Below, piece after piece: positions 42,002-53,104 of a stretch of 64,000 nt of DNA (position 1 is its first letter; each line of letters begins with the position of its first letter). The DNA lies in NCBI GenBank assembly GCA_010645155.1, contig JAAGOF010000182.1, positions 1 through 64,000 on the forward strand. Direction: 5' to 3'. Under the pieces are notes generated by a model. The model had not been told where the DNA came from, did not search any database, and saw only the letters and a program-made list of their open reading frames with translations. This stretch comes from Tigriopus japonicus (Eukaryota > Arthropoda > Copepoda > Harpacticoida > Harpacticidae). Both the position numbers and the translations under genes were made by a program.

Positions 42002-44070
42002 CAGGAACCCCTGAAAGGGGTGAACACGAACTCTGATTTTTGAAAAAATGGTATGAGGCCGAGCCTATATTTTGACGCAACTTTATTTATACCTTAATAA
42101 CGGCTAAAACTGTTGCAAATGCGCCTTGAAAGAATTTAGTCAAACTTTTTGTGTTTTTATTTGTGGACTGGATGTTCTTCACCTTGATTTTAAAGGTCCC
42201 GACACTCTTTTTATTCGTCTCATGAATTGTTGACATTCAGCTCTCCAAAGGATTTTGGTCCTCATAACAATGAGGAAAATACGTAGATGGAATCTTGCTT
42301 CGCCCATTATTCCAACTTCAGTGAAACAATGCTAAACAGAAGTATCCGTGGTGGTATCTGGAGTGTTACTCCTCTTCCATCCTCTTCAACACCTCCACAA
42401 CGCAGGGACCATTTCCATAGGAAAATGAAAGAACAAAAATGGTCTCACTTTGAAACAAGATGGAGTCCAAGTCGGAGATGTTGTTAGCTATAACTATTGA
42501 AGGGCACTTTTGACGGTTCTGGATCAGATGAGCCATCTGATCCGGATTGGAATAGGAACAAAGGCAATCACAACGTCCTTGAAACAAAATGAGTGAAAAA
42601 CATGATGATTAAATCCTTGATTGTGGATTTGATTGAGAATTTTTCAAGTCTTGGGGCTCAAGAAGGTCAGGACCAAGCAGGACTGGGGCTAAGGGTCCTT
42701 CAGGACCAGAGGATCATGTCTTATCATTGCAGGGATAGGCTCTACAGGCTTGATAAGGTTTGATTGATCTTCTTAGATCCCCTTGTCCTGGAACAATCAG
42801 ATTGAATAAAAAAATCCACACAATTCAATCTTGATGGGAGCATTTCATTCTGAAGACTTTGAGAGGGTCCATGTAATCCGAGTTACACTGTCAGATCACC
42901 AATTTGGGCTGACTGACTCGAAAAGCAGATCAAAATATTGAGCCCATCCATTGCTAGTAGGTCCACCTGATGGGTTTCAAAGTCATCTTAATTTGTTCTT
43001 CATTTGCTCGAATTCTTGACACTGAGGACTTCTTTTTTCATTGTTCTATATGGATCTTAATCCGAACGCAAATTCCTCTTGAAAAGGGATTAAGAACCAA
43101 CTTCCCCCACATTCTCTCACCCGGATCAAAACGGGGAGTTTTACCGCACTCATCCGTCACACAACTTGAATAACTTAATATCTTACCTGTCTTTATTATC
43201 CTGAACTAAAAGACACAACCATGCAATACAAGAAATTCGAAAATGGACCATCATTTATTGAACATTAAGTTATGCCAAGGTGACACAACTTATAACAACC
43301 TTGATTTCATACAAAGTTTGGCATGTGTAAATCAAGTTCAAGATAATACCTTAAATATTGATGGATGGGTTCAATTGAAAGTTCAAAGATACTAATAAGA
43401 CGTTCAAGTCGGATAATAGATGAGCTCGGAAAAAACGTTATTTTGTTGTTGATAATTCAAGAATTGTAAGATATTCTTTATTGTTCAAGTTGTGTATTGG
43501 ATGTGCGTAAAGAAACTCCCCGTTTTGGTATGGGCGAAAGTTGGTTCTTCATCCTTTTTCACAAGGAATTTGCGCTCGGTTCAGGTCTATATTAATTTTA
43601 TTTGCTTTAGATAAGGCTATCACTTCTAAAGATTGTAGCAGGTAACCTGGTCGTCAAATTTCATTTGATCACTTGATCGTCATCTTGAAGAAAAGACACC
43701 TTGCGGGTTTATTCGCACTTGTGACCAATGAATTTGCCCTCCATGATGTGATCATTTATTCACTCTTTCATTCACTCGTTCATAGCTATGGCTGAACTTG
43801 TCTTCAAAACACCAACATCGGACTGATTTTGGGGCGTGGGGTTGACCTTTAGCAAGGCTAGGACTTGGCTGGACCCGCTTGAAACACAGGGAACACCAAT
43901 TGGCGCACTATCTTTTGGAATTTTGGTCGATTTCCGTTTGATATTCGGCTCCTAACATGGCCGTTTGTTTTTCCTGTTTACGAACTCTCGGCCTCATACC
44001 GGAGGTTGCGTGACGGAGAAATTCCGCGAGTTCGTATCCAGTATTTATACTATTATATAGGATATCACTG
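42002..44070 (+). mobile_element. Unclassified 2.07-kb DNA transposon, family P, copy 1
   Basis: It starts CAGGAACCCCTGAAAGGGG and ends GGATATCACTG. It interrupts the reverse transcriptase of copy C, which resumes at 44078. Flanking heptamers are GAGAGTG and GATAGTG (six of seven). The terminal 95 bp are loosely inverted: ACGAACTC and GGTATGAGGCCGAG occur near both ends in opposite orientation. An internal palindrome has arms at about 43060-43190 and 43430-43600. Copy 2 lies inverted at 47920-49998. A 7-bp duplication fits P- or Dada-like elements, but I cannot assign it. Confidence 0.8.
42366..42587 (-). other. Exon-like frame shared by both family P copies
   Basis: A minus frame after a pyrimidine-rich stretch ending TTTCAAG encodes GRCDCLCSYSNPDQMA, then PSIVIANNIS and VLSFSYGNG. 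The same frame, with eight or so residue changes, occurs in copy 2 on the plus strand (49320-49634). The leading TTTTTCACTCATTTTG tract resembles a splice acceptor. It may be an exon of the element's own gene or a captured host exon. No family was recognised. Confidence 0.4.
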
Positions 44071-44077
44071 GATAGTG

Positions 44078-44400
44078 TTACGATGCTAACTCTGTATAAG
44101 TCGATTGTGCAACCGCATCTTGAATATGCTTCCCCCATTTGGCTCCATTGAGTTCGGCAGGTTTGCAAGGTCGAGCAGGTCCAACGATGTTTCACTAGGA
44201 ACATCTCTGGAATGAGAGAGCTCTGGTATTGGGAGAGGCTCTAGAAGTTAGGGCTGTACAGTACTCAGAGAAGGTATGAAAGGTATCTGATACTATTTGT
44301 TTTCAAGAGCGTTCATAGGCTCTGTTCTATCCAAGGCTTTGAGATTAATTATAGCGATTGTAGGGTTTTACGTGCGTTCTGAGAGCACCTCCAAATTTAA
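44078..44400 (+). pseudogene. Non-LTR copy C reverse transcriptase C-terminus
   Basis: The frame reads TMLTLYKSIVQPHLEYASPI and, after a stop, VEQVQRCFTRNISGMRELW with a further stop. This C-terminal region is typical of CR1/Jockey-type reverse transcriptases. The end at about 44400 is approximate. Confidence 0.8.
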
Positions 44401-44797
44401 GGGAATCGAGGCTAGTTCGAACAATGAAGTCCTCCTCCATTCTTTTTGGCTTTTTGTATTTTTTTCAAAATTCGCCTTTTCGGCGTTTCAAATTTTCTGT
44501 CAATAGCGTCAAGTTTACTTTGTACGTGAGGTTCTGTATCATTCTTTCTGTCTTGCACACTTGTCACAAGTCAAAAATGGTCCGCAGAGTTAGAGATGTG
44601 CGATCGCGAGTAATCCAATTGCTTTTCTAATATCTTGTCCATGAATAATTGATTAAAAGTGGTTTGATAACTGTATTTCGGAGCAAATTGGGCCCCCAAG
44701 CAATCATAATGTAATGAAAATAAATGGACTCTCAACACAATAAGCCTTAGAAGGAGAAAAGGGTGTTCCAATCAGTCTCAAAACGATTACAAAGAGC
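44401..44797. other. No supported feature
   Basis: AT-rich sequence with short frames only, between the reverse transcriptase relic and the first family R copy. Confidence 0.4.
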
Positions 44798-44824
44798 ATG
44801 CTTTCGCCAAAGTATTATGTTCGT

Positions 44825-45137
44825 GTGCCATTGGCAAATAGGCTGATCAGGCTGCGCCACAATCGTTTCAAAAACTACCATGATCAAAGCTCTTCCAGTC
44901 GCTCTAAAACTTTGAATGCAGAATTACTCCTCAAAAACATATCATTCGAAGTTTTTGGCTTCTACGTTTTGCTTTTGACACTCACTTTGAGTTAGCATGA
45001 TCGAGAAACTGACAAGCAATAGCGCAAAGCATTGCAGTTTTCTAAATTGTGCTGAAGGGTAGTCTCCACCTCAAAAACTGGTAACACTAAAACCAGGTGG
45101 CGTGCTAGTGCTGATTTAGGGAACAGCCCATCTCTCT
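44825..45137 (+). repeat. Dispersed repeat family R, copy 1 (5'-truncated)
   Basis: It shares GGCTGCGCCACAATCGTT, TTTGAGTTAGCATG and ACCTCAAAAACTGG with the copies at 46051-46395 and 52870-53096. It ends CATCTCTCTA and is followed at once by the start of another copy (GAGACGTGTAAAGGACTGGC). Confidence 0.75.
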
Positions 45138-45143
45138 AATAAG

Positions 45144-45234
45144 AGACGTGTAAAGGACTGGCACGATTTTTGAGCTTTGTAGGCTGCTCAGGCTGTGCCA
45201 CAATCGTTGCAAAAACTACCATGATCAAAGCCAA
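45144..45234 (+). repeat. Family R, copy 2, 5' part only
   Basis: Begins GAGACGTGTAAAGGACTGG and is cut after CCATGATCAAAGC by the fold-back element at 45235. The remainder of this copy was not found on the other side. Confidence 0.7.
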
Positions 45235-45859
45235 GCATTATAATTCGGATTAAAGTCGATTTATTGACATAAGTCATAAAACAAAAGTGCACAAGGATTC
45301 AATGAGCAATAATTTGATGCCCCATTCATGTCTTTCAAAGAATTAAATCTGTGTTATTTCATTGTGCTAAGTCAAATATCTTCAAACTCCTGATCTACTG
45401 ACTTGCTTTGTGATAGTAATTGTCGATCTTTTGTTGAAAGCAAAATTGTTTTTATCAATGGGATTCTTCTAGGGCATTTTTTCCCTTGTACAATGATAAA
45501 AATGTTCCTCTCTATCTCTGTTTTTAGCACTTAATTGGGGTGCTAAAGACAAAAAAGACTGTAAAATGTTGAAAAAAAGTTACAAAGAAGATTTTTTAAC
45601 ATTTTAGAAAGGGAAAAATGCCCTTAAACAATCCCAATCATAAAAAACATGTTGCTTTTAACAAAAGATGGACAATCACTATCACAAAGCAAGTCAGTAG
45701 ATCAGGAGTTTGAAGATATTTGACTTAACACAATGAAATAACACAGTTTTAATTCTTTAGAGACATGAATGGGGCATCAAATTATTGCTCATTGAATCCT
45801 TGTGCACTTTTGTTTTATGACTTATGTCAATAAAACGACTTTATTCCGAATCATAATGC
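45235..45859. mobile_element. Fold-back miniature element, arms of about 240 bp
   Basis: The left arm starting GCATTATAATTCGGATTAAAG is repeated in inverse at the right end (CTTTATTCCGAATCATAATGC). Arms of about 240 bp, with scattered differences, enclose about 130 bp. No exact target duplication could be fixed. No coding capacity. Confidence 0.8.
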
Positions 45860-45982
45860 ATTTCATCATTAACTCCAAGCTATCACGCAGGAAAATTCAC
45901 ACCAACGCGGTAACGCGCCCTCGCTCGATCCCACTCCACGTAATACCGTCCTCCTTGTCAAAGCTCTTCCAATATCGTTAGT

Positions 45983-46492
45983 TTGGCCATAGATATCGAA
46001 ATCACTGGATGTCTTACGACCGACTGCTTGGTTCGTAAAACAGTTCAATGAATAGAGACGTGTAAAGGACTGGCACGATTTTTGAGCCTTGTTGGCTGCT
46101 CAGGCTGCGCCACAATCGTTGCAAAAACTACCATGATCAAAGCTCCTCCAGTCTCTACAAAATTTTGAACGCAAAATTACTCATTATGAACAAAAATTAT
46201 TCAATGTTTTTGGTTTCTACGGCTTGCATCCAAAACTCAATTTGAGTTAGCATGGTCGAGTAACTGACCACCAAAAAGGCCGAGCATTGCATTATCTTAC
46301 ATGGCGCTGAAGGGAAGTCACCACCTCAAAAACTGGAAACACTGAAACCAGGTGGCGTCATAGTGCCGATTTGAGGAACTGTCCACCTCTCTATGTCTCC
46401 TGGGAATTGATTACAAACCGGTTTATTGTTCTGTTTTGCCAACCAAGCGGTCGGTCGTAAGACATCCAGTAGTCTAGATATCTATGGTTTGG
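45983..46492. repeat. Inverted repeat enclosing a family R copy
   Basis: Arms of about 60 bp share CTTACGACCGACTGCTTGGTT (left, near 46014) and its inverse (right, near 46450). Between them lies the most complete family R copy (46051-46395), which starts TAGAGACGTG and ends CACCTCTCTA, a short inverted repeat. No duplicated octamer flanks it. Confidence 0.7.
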
Positions 46493-47604
46493 CTCACCCC
46501 CCAGTACATAACGTAAAATAACGGATTTTAGAAGCCTGCCCTACTCAAAAAGGCAAATGTTGGACGACCAACCGATAACTCTTCCAATTAGCATCTAAAT
46601 GAGACCAAACCCTCGCGCACTTTGCATGCTAGAACACTTTTCCACCACAACCCCTCCAACCAACTTTGAGCTCGTTCGAAGCGAAAGCCTACGATTTAGT
46701 GTCATGAAAGGTGTTAATTGGATTGAATATGATCGAAGATCGGACCAAAACCGGTTTTAATTTCATTCCACTATTCCCCAATTCCTTGCTCACCGATCAT
46801 ACATCGGGCATTTTTTCAATCCCATGACTCACTTAACTCTCGCACTGGGCATTTCTTAATGCCGAAGGACACATCATTTGTTAACGCACCGGACATTTTG
46901 TCGATCCCAAGAGGGAAAATATCGTTCATTCACAGAGGAGGCATTTTTCTTATCCCAAACCTGATTAATCCTTCCTCCGTCAGGTTTCTGACCGTCAAAT
47001 GCAGACACCGCTTATGAATTGAAAGATTTCATGAACTACTTTTTGACGAGGTTTGAAGTAAATGTTGATGTCATACAAAACAAGTCATTTAAATTTGCAT
47101 TTAAGTCTCAACATTTTTATTTTTAGGTCCATCCAAGTCGCAATTTGTCCAATAACTCTGGCAACTTTTGTTGCAATCTTGGGCTGAATCGCTTTGACTG
47201 GAGAGTTTACTTATTTTAATGCGTCACTACAAAAGACGCTAAAAATGTCGGATTGGCATTAAAACGTATACGTCTGGGAAAGCTAGATTTTCTCGCTTGA
47301 TCATCCAAAACTTGACTTTTTGACCAATCTATGTTTTCTAAGTAATTTTGAACCTAAAAATGAAGGATTAAACGCAAAAATGAGAGCCCTCGACGATATC
47401 TTAGACTGACCTCAATGATGTGTCAAATGCAATAAAATTCTTCAGTTCAAAAACAACTATCCTTGTTAAAAAAAAATGGCTTAATTGGCCATTTTATTTG
47501 GACTCAATGACAATTATATAGGTAGTGCACGATAAAATAAATGCGAATTGATTTGTATAAAGCTTAGGAGGCAAATTTCGGGCTCTTATTATAAAATAAA
47601 ACTT
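46493..47604. other. No supported gene
   Basis: Loosely repeated words around GGGCATTTTT and ATCCCA occur at 46800-46970, possibly a decayed tandem array. Nothing else was recognised. Confidence 0.4.
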
Positions 47605-47609
47605 TTATT

Positions 47610-47850
47610 CACAAAGGCTGTGAGGGCCTTCGTCCAGGCCGATCGCCGCAGGACTCAAGGAAATCATGGACAAGTGTGACTTGTCCGAGATGACGGTCCA
47701 CAGGAGCCTCATTATCGATCTCGGGTTCAGGAAAAAGGCTGCAAGGCGGCTGCCAACTGCCAAGCTCGTCAATGACGAGCAAAAAGGTGAAAAAGGTGTG
47801 CCAATTTCTGGAAAGGGCTCTGGTTTCAGCACGGTCATCTCTCGCTTGTA
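47610..47850 (+). pseudogene. Mariner-like transposase N-terminal fragment
   Basis: A GC-rich island encodes, on the plus strand, a helix-turn-helix-like segment LKEIMDKCDLSEMTVHRSL followed by DLGFRKKAARRLPTAKLVND. This resembles the second DNA-binding helix pair and linker of mariner transposases. No catalytic part or inverted ends were seen. Confidence 0.45.
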
Positions 47851-47919
47851 AATGTACCACGATTTATTCCAAGGTTGTGTGAGTTTATTTATCCTAAAGC
47901 AATATTTCATTACTTAAAC

Positions 47920-49998
47920 CAGGGATAACCTATATAATAGTAATAATACTGGATGCGAACTCGCGGAATTTCTCCGGCACGCAACCTCCGGTATGAGGCC
48001 GAGATTCGTAAACAAGAAGTACAAACGGCCATGTTGGGAGCGGAAAATCAAACGGAAATCGACCAAAATTCCAAAAGATAGTGCGCCAATCGGTGTTCCC
48101 TGTGATTCAAGCGAGTCCAGCCCAGTCCTAGCCTTGGTAAAGGTCAATCCCACGTCCCAAAATCAGTCCAATGTTGGTGTTTTGAAGACAACAAGTTCAG
48201 CCATGAACGAGTGCATGAAAGAGTGAATAAATGATCACATCATGGAGGGCGGGCAAATTCATTAGTCACAAGTGCGAATGAACCCGCAAGGTGTCTTTTC
48301 TTCAAGATGACGATCGAGTGATCAAATGAAATTTGATGACCAGGTTACCTGCTACAATCTTTAGAAGTGATAACCTTATCTATAGCAAATAGAATGAATA
48401 TGGACCTGAATTCGAGCGCAAATTCCTCGTGTAAAAGGATAAAGAACCAACCTTCGCCCGTACCAAAAAGGAGAGTTTCTTTACGCACATCCAATACACA
48501 ACTTGAACAACAAAGAATATCTTACGATTCCTTGAATTATCAACAACAAAATAACGTTTTTTCCGAGCTCATCTATTATCCGACTTGAACGTCTTATTAG
48601 TATCTTTGAACTTTCAATTGAACCCATCCATCAATATTTAAGGTATTATCTTGAACTTGATTTACACATGCCAAACTTTGTATGAAATCAAGGTTGTTAT
48701 AGGTTGTGTCACCTTGGCATAACCCAATGTTCTATAAATGATGGTCCATGATCGGATTTCTTTTATTGTATGGTTGTGTCTTTTAGTTCAGGATGGTAAG
48801 GACAGGTAAGATATTCTTAAGTTGTTCAAGTTGTGTGATGAATGAGTGCGATAAAACTCCCCGCTTTGATCCGGGTGAGAGTATGTGGGGGAAAGTTGGT
48901 TCTTAGTCCCTTTTCAAGAGGAATTTGCGTTCGGATTAAGGTGCATATAGAACAAAGAAAGAAGAAGTCCTTAATGTCAAGAATTCGATCAAATGAAGAA
49001 CAAATTAAGATGACTTTGAAACCTATCAAGTGGACCTACTAGCAATGGATGGGCTAAATATTTTGATCTGCCTTTCGAGTCAGTCAGCCCAAAATGGTGA
49101 TCTGACAGTCTAACCCGGATTACATGGACCCTCTCAAAGTCTTCAGAATGAAATGCTCCCATCAAGATTGAATTGTGTGGATTTTTTCAATCAATCTGAT
49201 TGTTAATTCCTGGACAAGGGGATCTAAGAAGATCAATCAAACTTTATCAAGCTTGTAGAGCCTATCCCTGAAATCATAAGACATGATCCTCTGGTCGTCA
49301 AGGACCCTTAGCCCCAGTCTTGCGTGGTCCTGACCTTCTTGATCCCCAAGACATGAAAAATTTTCAATCAAATCAACAATCAAGGATTTTATCCTCATGT
49401 TTTTCACTCATTTTTTCTCAAGGACGCTGTGATTGCCTTTGTTCCTATTCCAATCCGGATCAGATGGCTGATTTGATCCAGAACCGTCAAAAGTGCCCTT
49501 CAATAGTTATAGCCAACAACATCTCCAACTTGGACTCCATCTTCTTTCAAAATGAGATCATTTTTGTTCTTTCATTTTCCTATGGAAATGGTTCCTGCGT
49601 TGTGGAGGTGTTGAAGAGCATGGGAGAGGAGTAACACTCCAGATACCACCACGGATACTTCTGTTTAGCATTGTTTCACTGAAGTCGGACTAATGGGTGA
49701 AGCAAGATTCCGTCTACGTATTTTCCTCATTGTTAAGAGGACTAAAATCCTTTGGAGAGTTGAATGTCAAAAGTTCATGAGACGAGTAAAAAGAGTGCTG
49801 GGACTTCTAAAATCAAGGTGAAGAACATCCAGTCCACAGATATTAACAAAAAAGTTTGACTGAATTCTTTCAAGACGCAGGTTCAACAGTTTTAGCCGTT
49901 AATAAGGAATAAATGACGTTGTGTCAAAATATAGCCTCGGCCTCATACCATTTTATTCAAAAATCGGAGTTCGTGTCCACCCCTTTCAGGGGTTCCTG
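47920..49998 (-). mobile_element. Family P transposon, copy 2 (inverted)
   Basis: Reverse-complement relative of 42002-44070, 2,079 bp, bounded by the exact 7-bp duplication CTTAAAC (47913-47919 and 49999-50005). Starting in element orientation CAGGAACCCC and ending GGTTATCCCTG. The duplication proves independent insertion, so the pair is not one large transposon with 2-kb ends. The exon-like frame lies at about 49416-49634 on the plus strand. Confidence 0.85.
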
Positions 49999-50008
49999 CT
50001 TAAACTAA

Positions 50009-50088
50009 CTTAACCTAACCTAACCTAACCTAACCCATAGACCACGGAACTCCCGGAACTTAAATTAAGAAATCCTTGCCTAACCTAA
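50009..50088. repeat. Interstitial arthropod-type telomere repeats
   Basis: About five tandem CCTAA units (50012-50036) follow the end of family P copy 2, with two more near 50072-50082. TTAGG is the ancestral arthropod telomere unit. The array is short and internal. Confidence 0.8.
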
Positions 50089-50092
50089 CCAA

Positions 50093-51231
50093 ATGTTAAC
50101 TTCAACTTCATTTATTCCTTTGAAAAATGCATTATATTTATCTAAATCACGCAACTTATCAAAATTTCACATGTCATTTATGACTCAGAAAATAGGGCCC
50201 ATACCTTTGAAAGGATGTATTTTTAAGAAAATTACACACTTCAATTCTCTCACATGGGAAAATGCAAAATATTTCGAGGATACTAAAAAAAGATTTGGCA
50301 TTTTACTTTTTCATGCCGGCAACTCTGAGTAAACGAGATTGTTCTGGAAGTGTGACTTCTAAATCTCGGTTTTGATTAGCCTCAAAAGTGCATTCATGTG
50401 TGGCCTAGAGCCGAAACAAAAAAAAAAACATGGTTTTGCAAATGCTATCCAAATTGAAATATATTTTTGTATCACTTCCACTATTTATTGCTAAATTATT
50501 TAGGTCAAAAGATCATCGAAAATGCAACTTGACATGTTTTCTTCTAAGTCACACTGCAAGTATCTTAACTCTTCAAAGAGCAACTGCCGGCAACTGCAAT
50601 CTTCCAATGTTCCTTGAGCTTGCCAAGTGTATTGCCCAAGTAATGCTTGTCAACAACTTGTTCTTGGGTGTCTGTGATGACTCATTACTTGCCCAAGTCA
50701 CATCACTAGTACTTACTATCCTTTCATGAAATGGTAAATTGTTGATGCTGAAGAACTGGAAATTCACAAGCCAAAAAGCACGAACGGGAAACGCTCACTC
50801 GATTTGGAACAAGAAACTGGATATGAGCAAGCTATCAAGGTGACCAAATGATGATTGACTTGTCGTGGTCAGACAATAACAAGGCAAATACTTAAAGGCT
50901 CCCCAAACTAACGATATTGCGAATCCTTGGAATATGGGATTCACACAGTCTCTCTAACACCTTTAACGCGAAATTACTCATTATTAGAGTACGTAGAAAA
51001 AATTACTTATTTTCACAAAAAAAATAAATTTAATTTACTCCAAAAAGGCCAAAAAAATTTAAATAAATTAGTCCCCAACCGTAAAAAAATGGTAATATTG
51101 AATTTAAAGATGCCTTTAGTCATTCTGGTAATCATTTTTTGTAATTCAGCTACTACTCAGCACATTTTGTTATTTCTGGCAAAATATTAAGGCTTTATTT
51201 TTTGGCATAGAAGAAATTTGAACTGAAGACA
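50093..51231. other. No supported gene
   Basis: The frame at 50430-50729 has no recognisable domain and begins with a non-ATG codon. No repeat partner was found except a few words shared with family R near 50950. Confidence 0.4.
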
Positions 51232-51239
51232 GGTGTGTT

Positions 51240-52131
51240 CAGCGTGTCCAATTGTTTAAGATCAAAAAGAGCTAAATACCTCAGTTTAGGGGCAAATTTT
51301 CGAGCCAAAAGAGCTATTTTTTTTGGAAAAAGGTAAAAAGGACCTAATTTTAAAAAGGCCAAAAACACTAATTTGATAGGTTTGGGCCTTACGTAATTGG
51401 CAGTGTATTTAAAACATGGAAAAAATGCTTTTTGTAGTTTTTTTCTTACTGTCTTAAAAACGGCCAAGAAAAAAAGGAAAAAGGTTGTTCTGCAAAGTGA
51501 TGTTGGCTTTTTGAATGTTATAGATAGAGCAACGATATTGCACAGATCACTAGAAGATAGTGATCCGTGGATAATGAAAGACCTTTATGCCTCGGTTATT
51601 GGCAAAAGTTTTGGTTTTTCATTTCGGGGCCGACCAGAGAAAAATCTAATTTAACCCATTGTTTGGCCCGTAATTCAAAGCTCACAAGCTAAATTTCAAC
51701 CACATCAAATGAACTTTTTGTCAGTTAGAGTAGCGTAGTTAGAATCAAAGAGTGAACTAAGTCAAGGTTTTAGTCGGTACCACCACGTTAATGGAGATCA
51801 AAACTATCCAAAAGCTGCTATTTTTTTGCTTCAGCACAAAGAGCCATAGTTTGTAGTCGATTGTCCTGAAAATCTTACGTATTTGTAAAAAGAATGACCA
51901 TTTTTAAACAAGCCTCATTTTGTTGAGGTAGAAAATCTGGCAACTTCAAAAATTGTAAAGAGGAGCCAAAAATCTCTAAAATTCTCAGAAAAAGAGCTAA
52001 AAAATGGCCAAATATTTCAAAAGGAGCTAAAGGAGCCAAGAGAGCTAAATGCTCAAATTTGGAGCCAAATTTCCAAAATGTCAGGAAGAAGAGCTAAATT
52101 TAGCTCTAAGGAGCAAAAATTGGTCAGGCAG
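51240..52131. mobile_element. hAT-type miniature element, family A, copy 2
   Basis: Ends CAGCGTGTCCAATT and AATTGGTCAGGCAG bound 892 bp. The flanking octamers GGTGTGTT and GATGTGTT match at seven of eight bases. The AAAAGAGC and GAGCTAAA words recur as in copy 1 (3993-4774). Frames inside it are not genes. Confidence 0.75.
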
Positions 52132-52139
52132 GATGTGTT

Positions 52140-52869
52140 AGCACCTGTCTTTTGGCGCCAATTATGACTTGAGGTGACCAAAAAAATGGCCCACGCAAAG
52201 GGCCAAAAAAATCAAAATTGGACCAAAAAGGGGCAAAAAAATTAAAAATAATTTACGATTTAATTAAATCTTTTTATTGACCGCCTTCTCCTTTTATGAG
52301 ACTTCCTCCAAGCCCGAAGAGGGCAGGTCCAAAATATTATTCACCTACCACTTACTTTATTACCCTACAAATCATTTTATTACCCTACCAATCACTTTAT
52401 TGCCCTATGAATGAATCATGTCTTTACAAATACATCTCAGACGCACAATTACTTGCACGTCTAAAACCCCCGTCTCATTGACGGGAAATGATCCACTGAA
52501 GAAGTCGTGGTAGGCTTTTATACCATGGCACTGAGTAGCCAACACACCAACTGATGTACTAGAAGTGAACGGAGCTTGCTCCTAATACCGGTATTGAGTA
52601 AGCAAAGCATTCTAGTTGGATAGTACGAATGTCCGTGGTTGAACTGATTTTCAGGGTTAAAAAATTGTAACGGAAGTCCCAAAAAGGATAAGTTGGTCAA
52701 CAAAATACCATATGCACCCACAAATGAAGGGAGGAATGGTCAAGATCCGACACCACTCGTTTCATTTTAATTGACGCCCCTCGGGCTGACGCCCTCGGGT
52801 CGCCAATAAAATGAAACTCCCTCCGCCGGATTTTGGCCATTACTCCCTTCCTTTGCAGGTGCATAAATA
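52140..52869. other. No supported gene; short local repeats
   Basis: Three imperfect units around TTATTACCCTACCAATCA occur at 52345-52410. A GC-richer stretch at 52760-52860 has no clear frame. Confidence 0.4.
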
Positions 52870-53096
52870 GTATTTACTCGCTCTACTCATTATAAACAGA
52901 AATTCGAAGTTTTTGGTTTCTACGTCTTGCATCCAACACTCAATTTGAGTTAGCATGGTCAAGTAACTGACCACCAAAAGAGCAGAGCATTGCATTATCT
53001 TAAATTACGCTGAAGGGAAGTCACCACCTCAAAAAATGGAAACATTAGAACTAGGTGGCGTCCTAGTGCCGATTTGAGGTACTGTCTACCTCCCTA
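52870..53096 (+). repeat. Family R, copy 4, 3' part
   Basis: Matches the end of the copy at 46051-46395 (TTTGAGTTAGCATGG, CACCACCTCAAAAA) and ends CTACCTCCCTA. It directly abuts the 8-bp duplication of the next hAT element. Confidence 0.75.
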
Positions 53097-53104
53097 GTAG
53101 GAAC

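Noticed and set aside
42002..49998. One 8-kb transposon with 2-kb terminal inverted repeats
   Set aside because: Each arm has its own flanking duplication, and a reverse transcriptase relic continues directly across the left copy, so these are two separate insertions.
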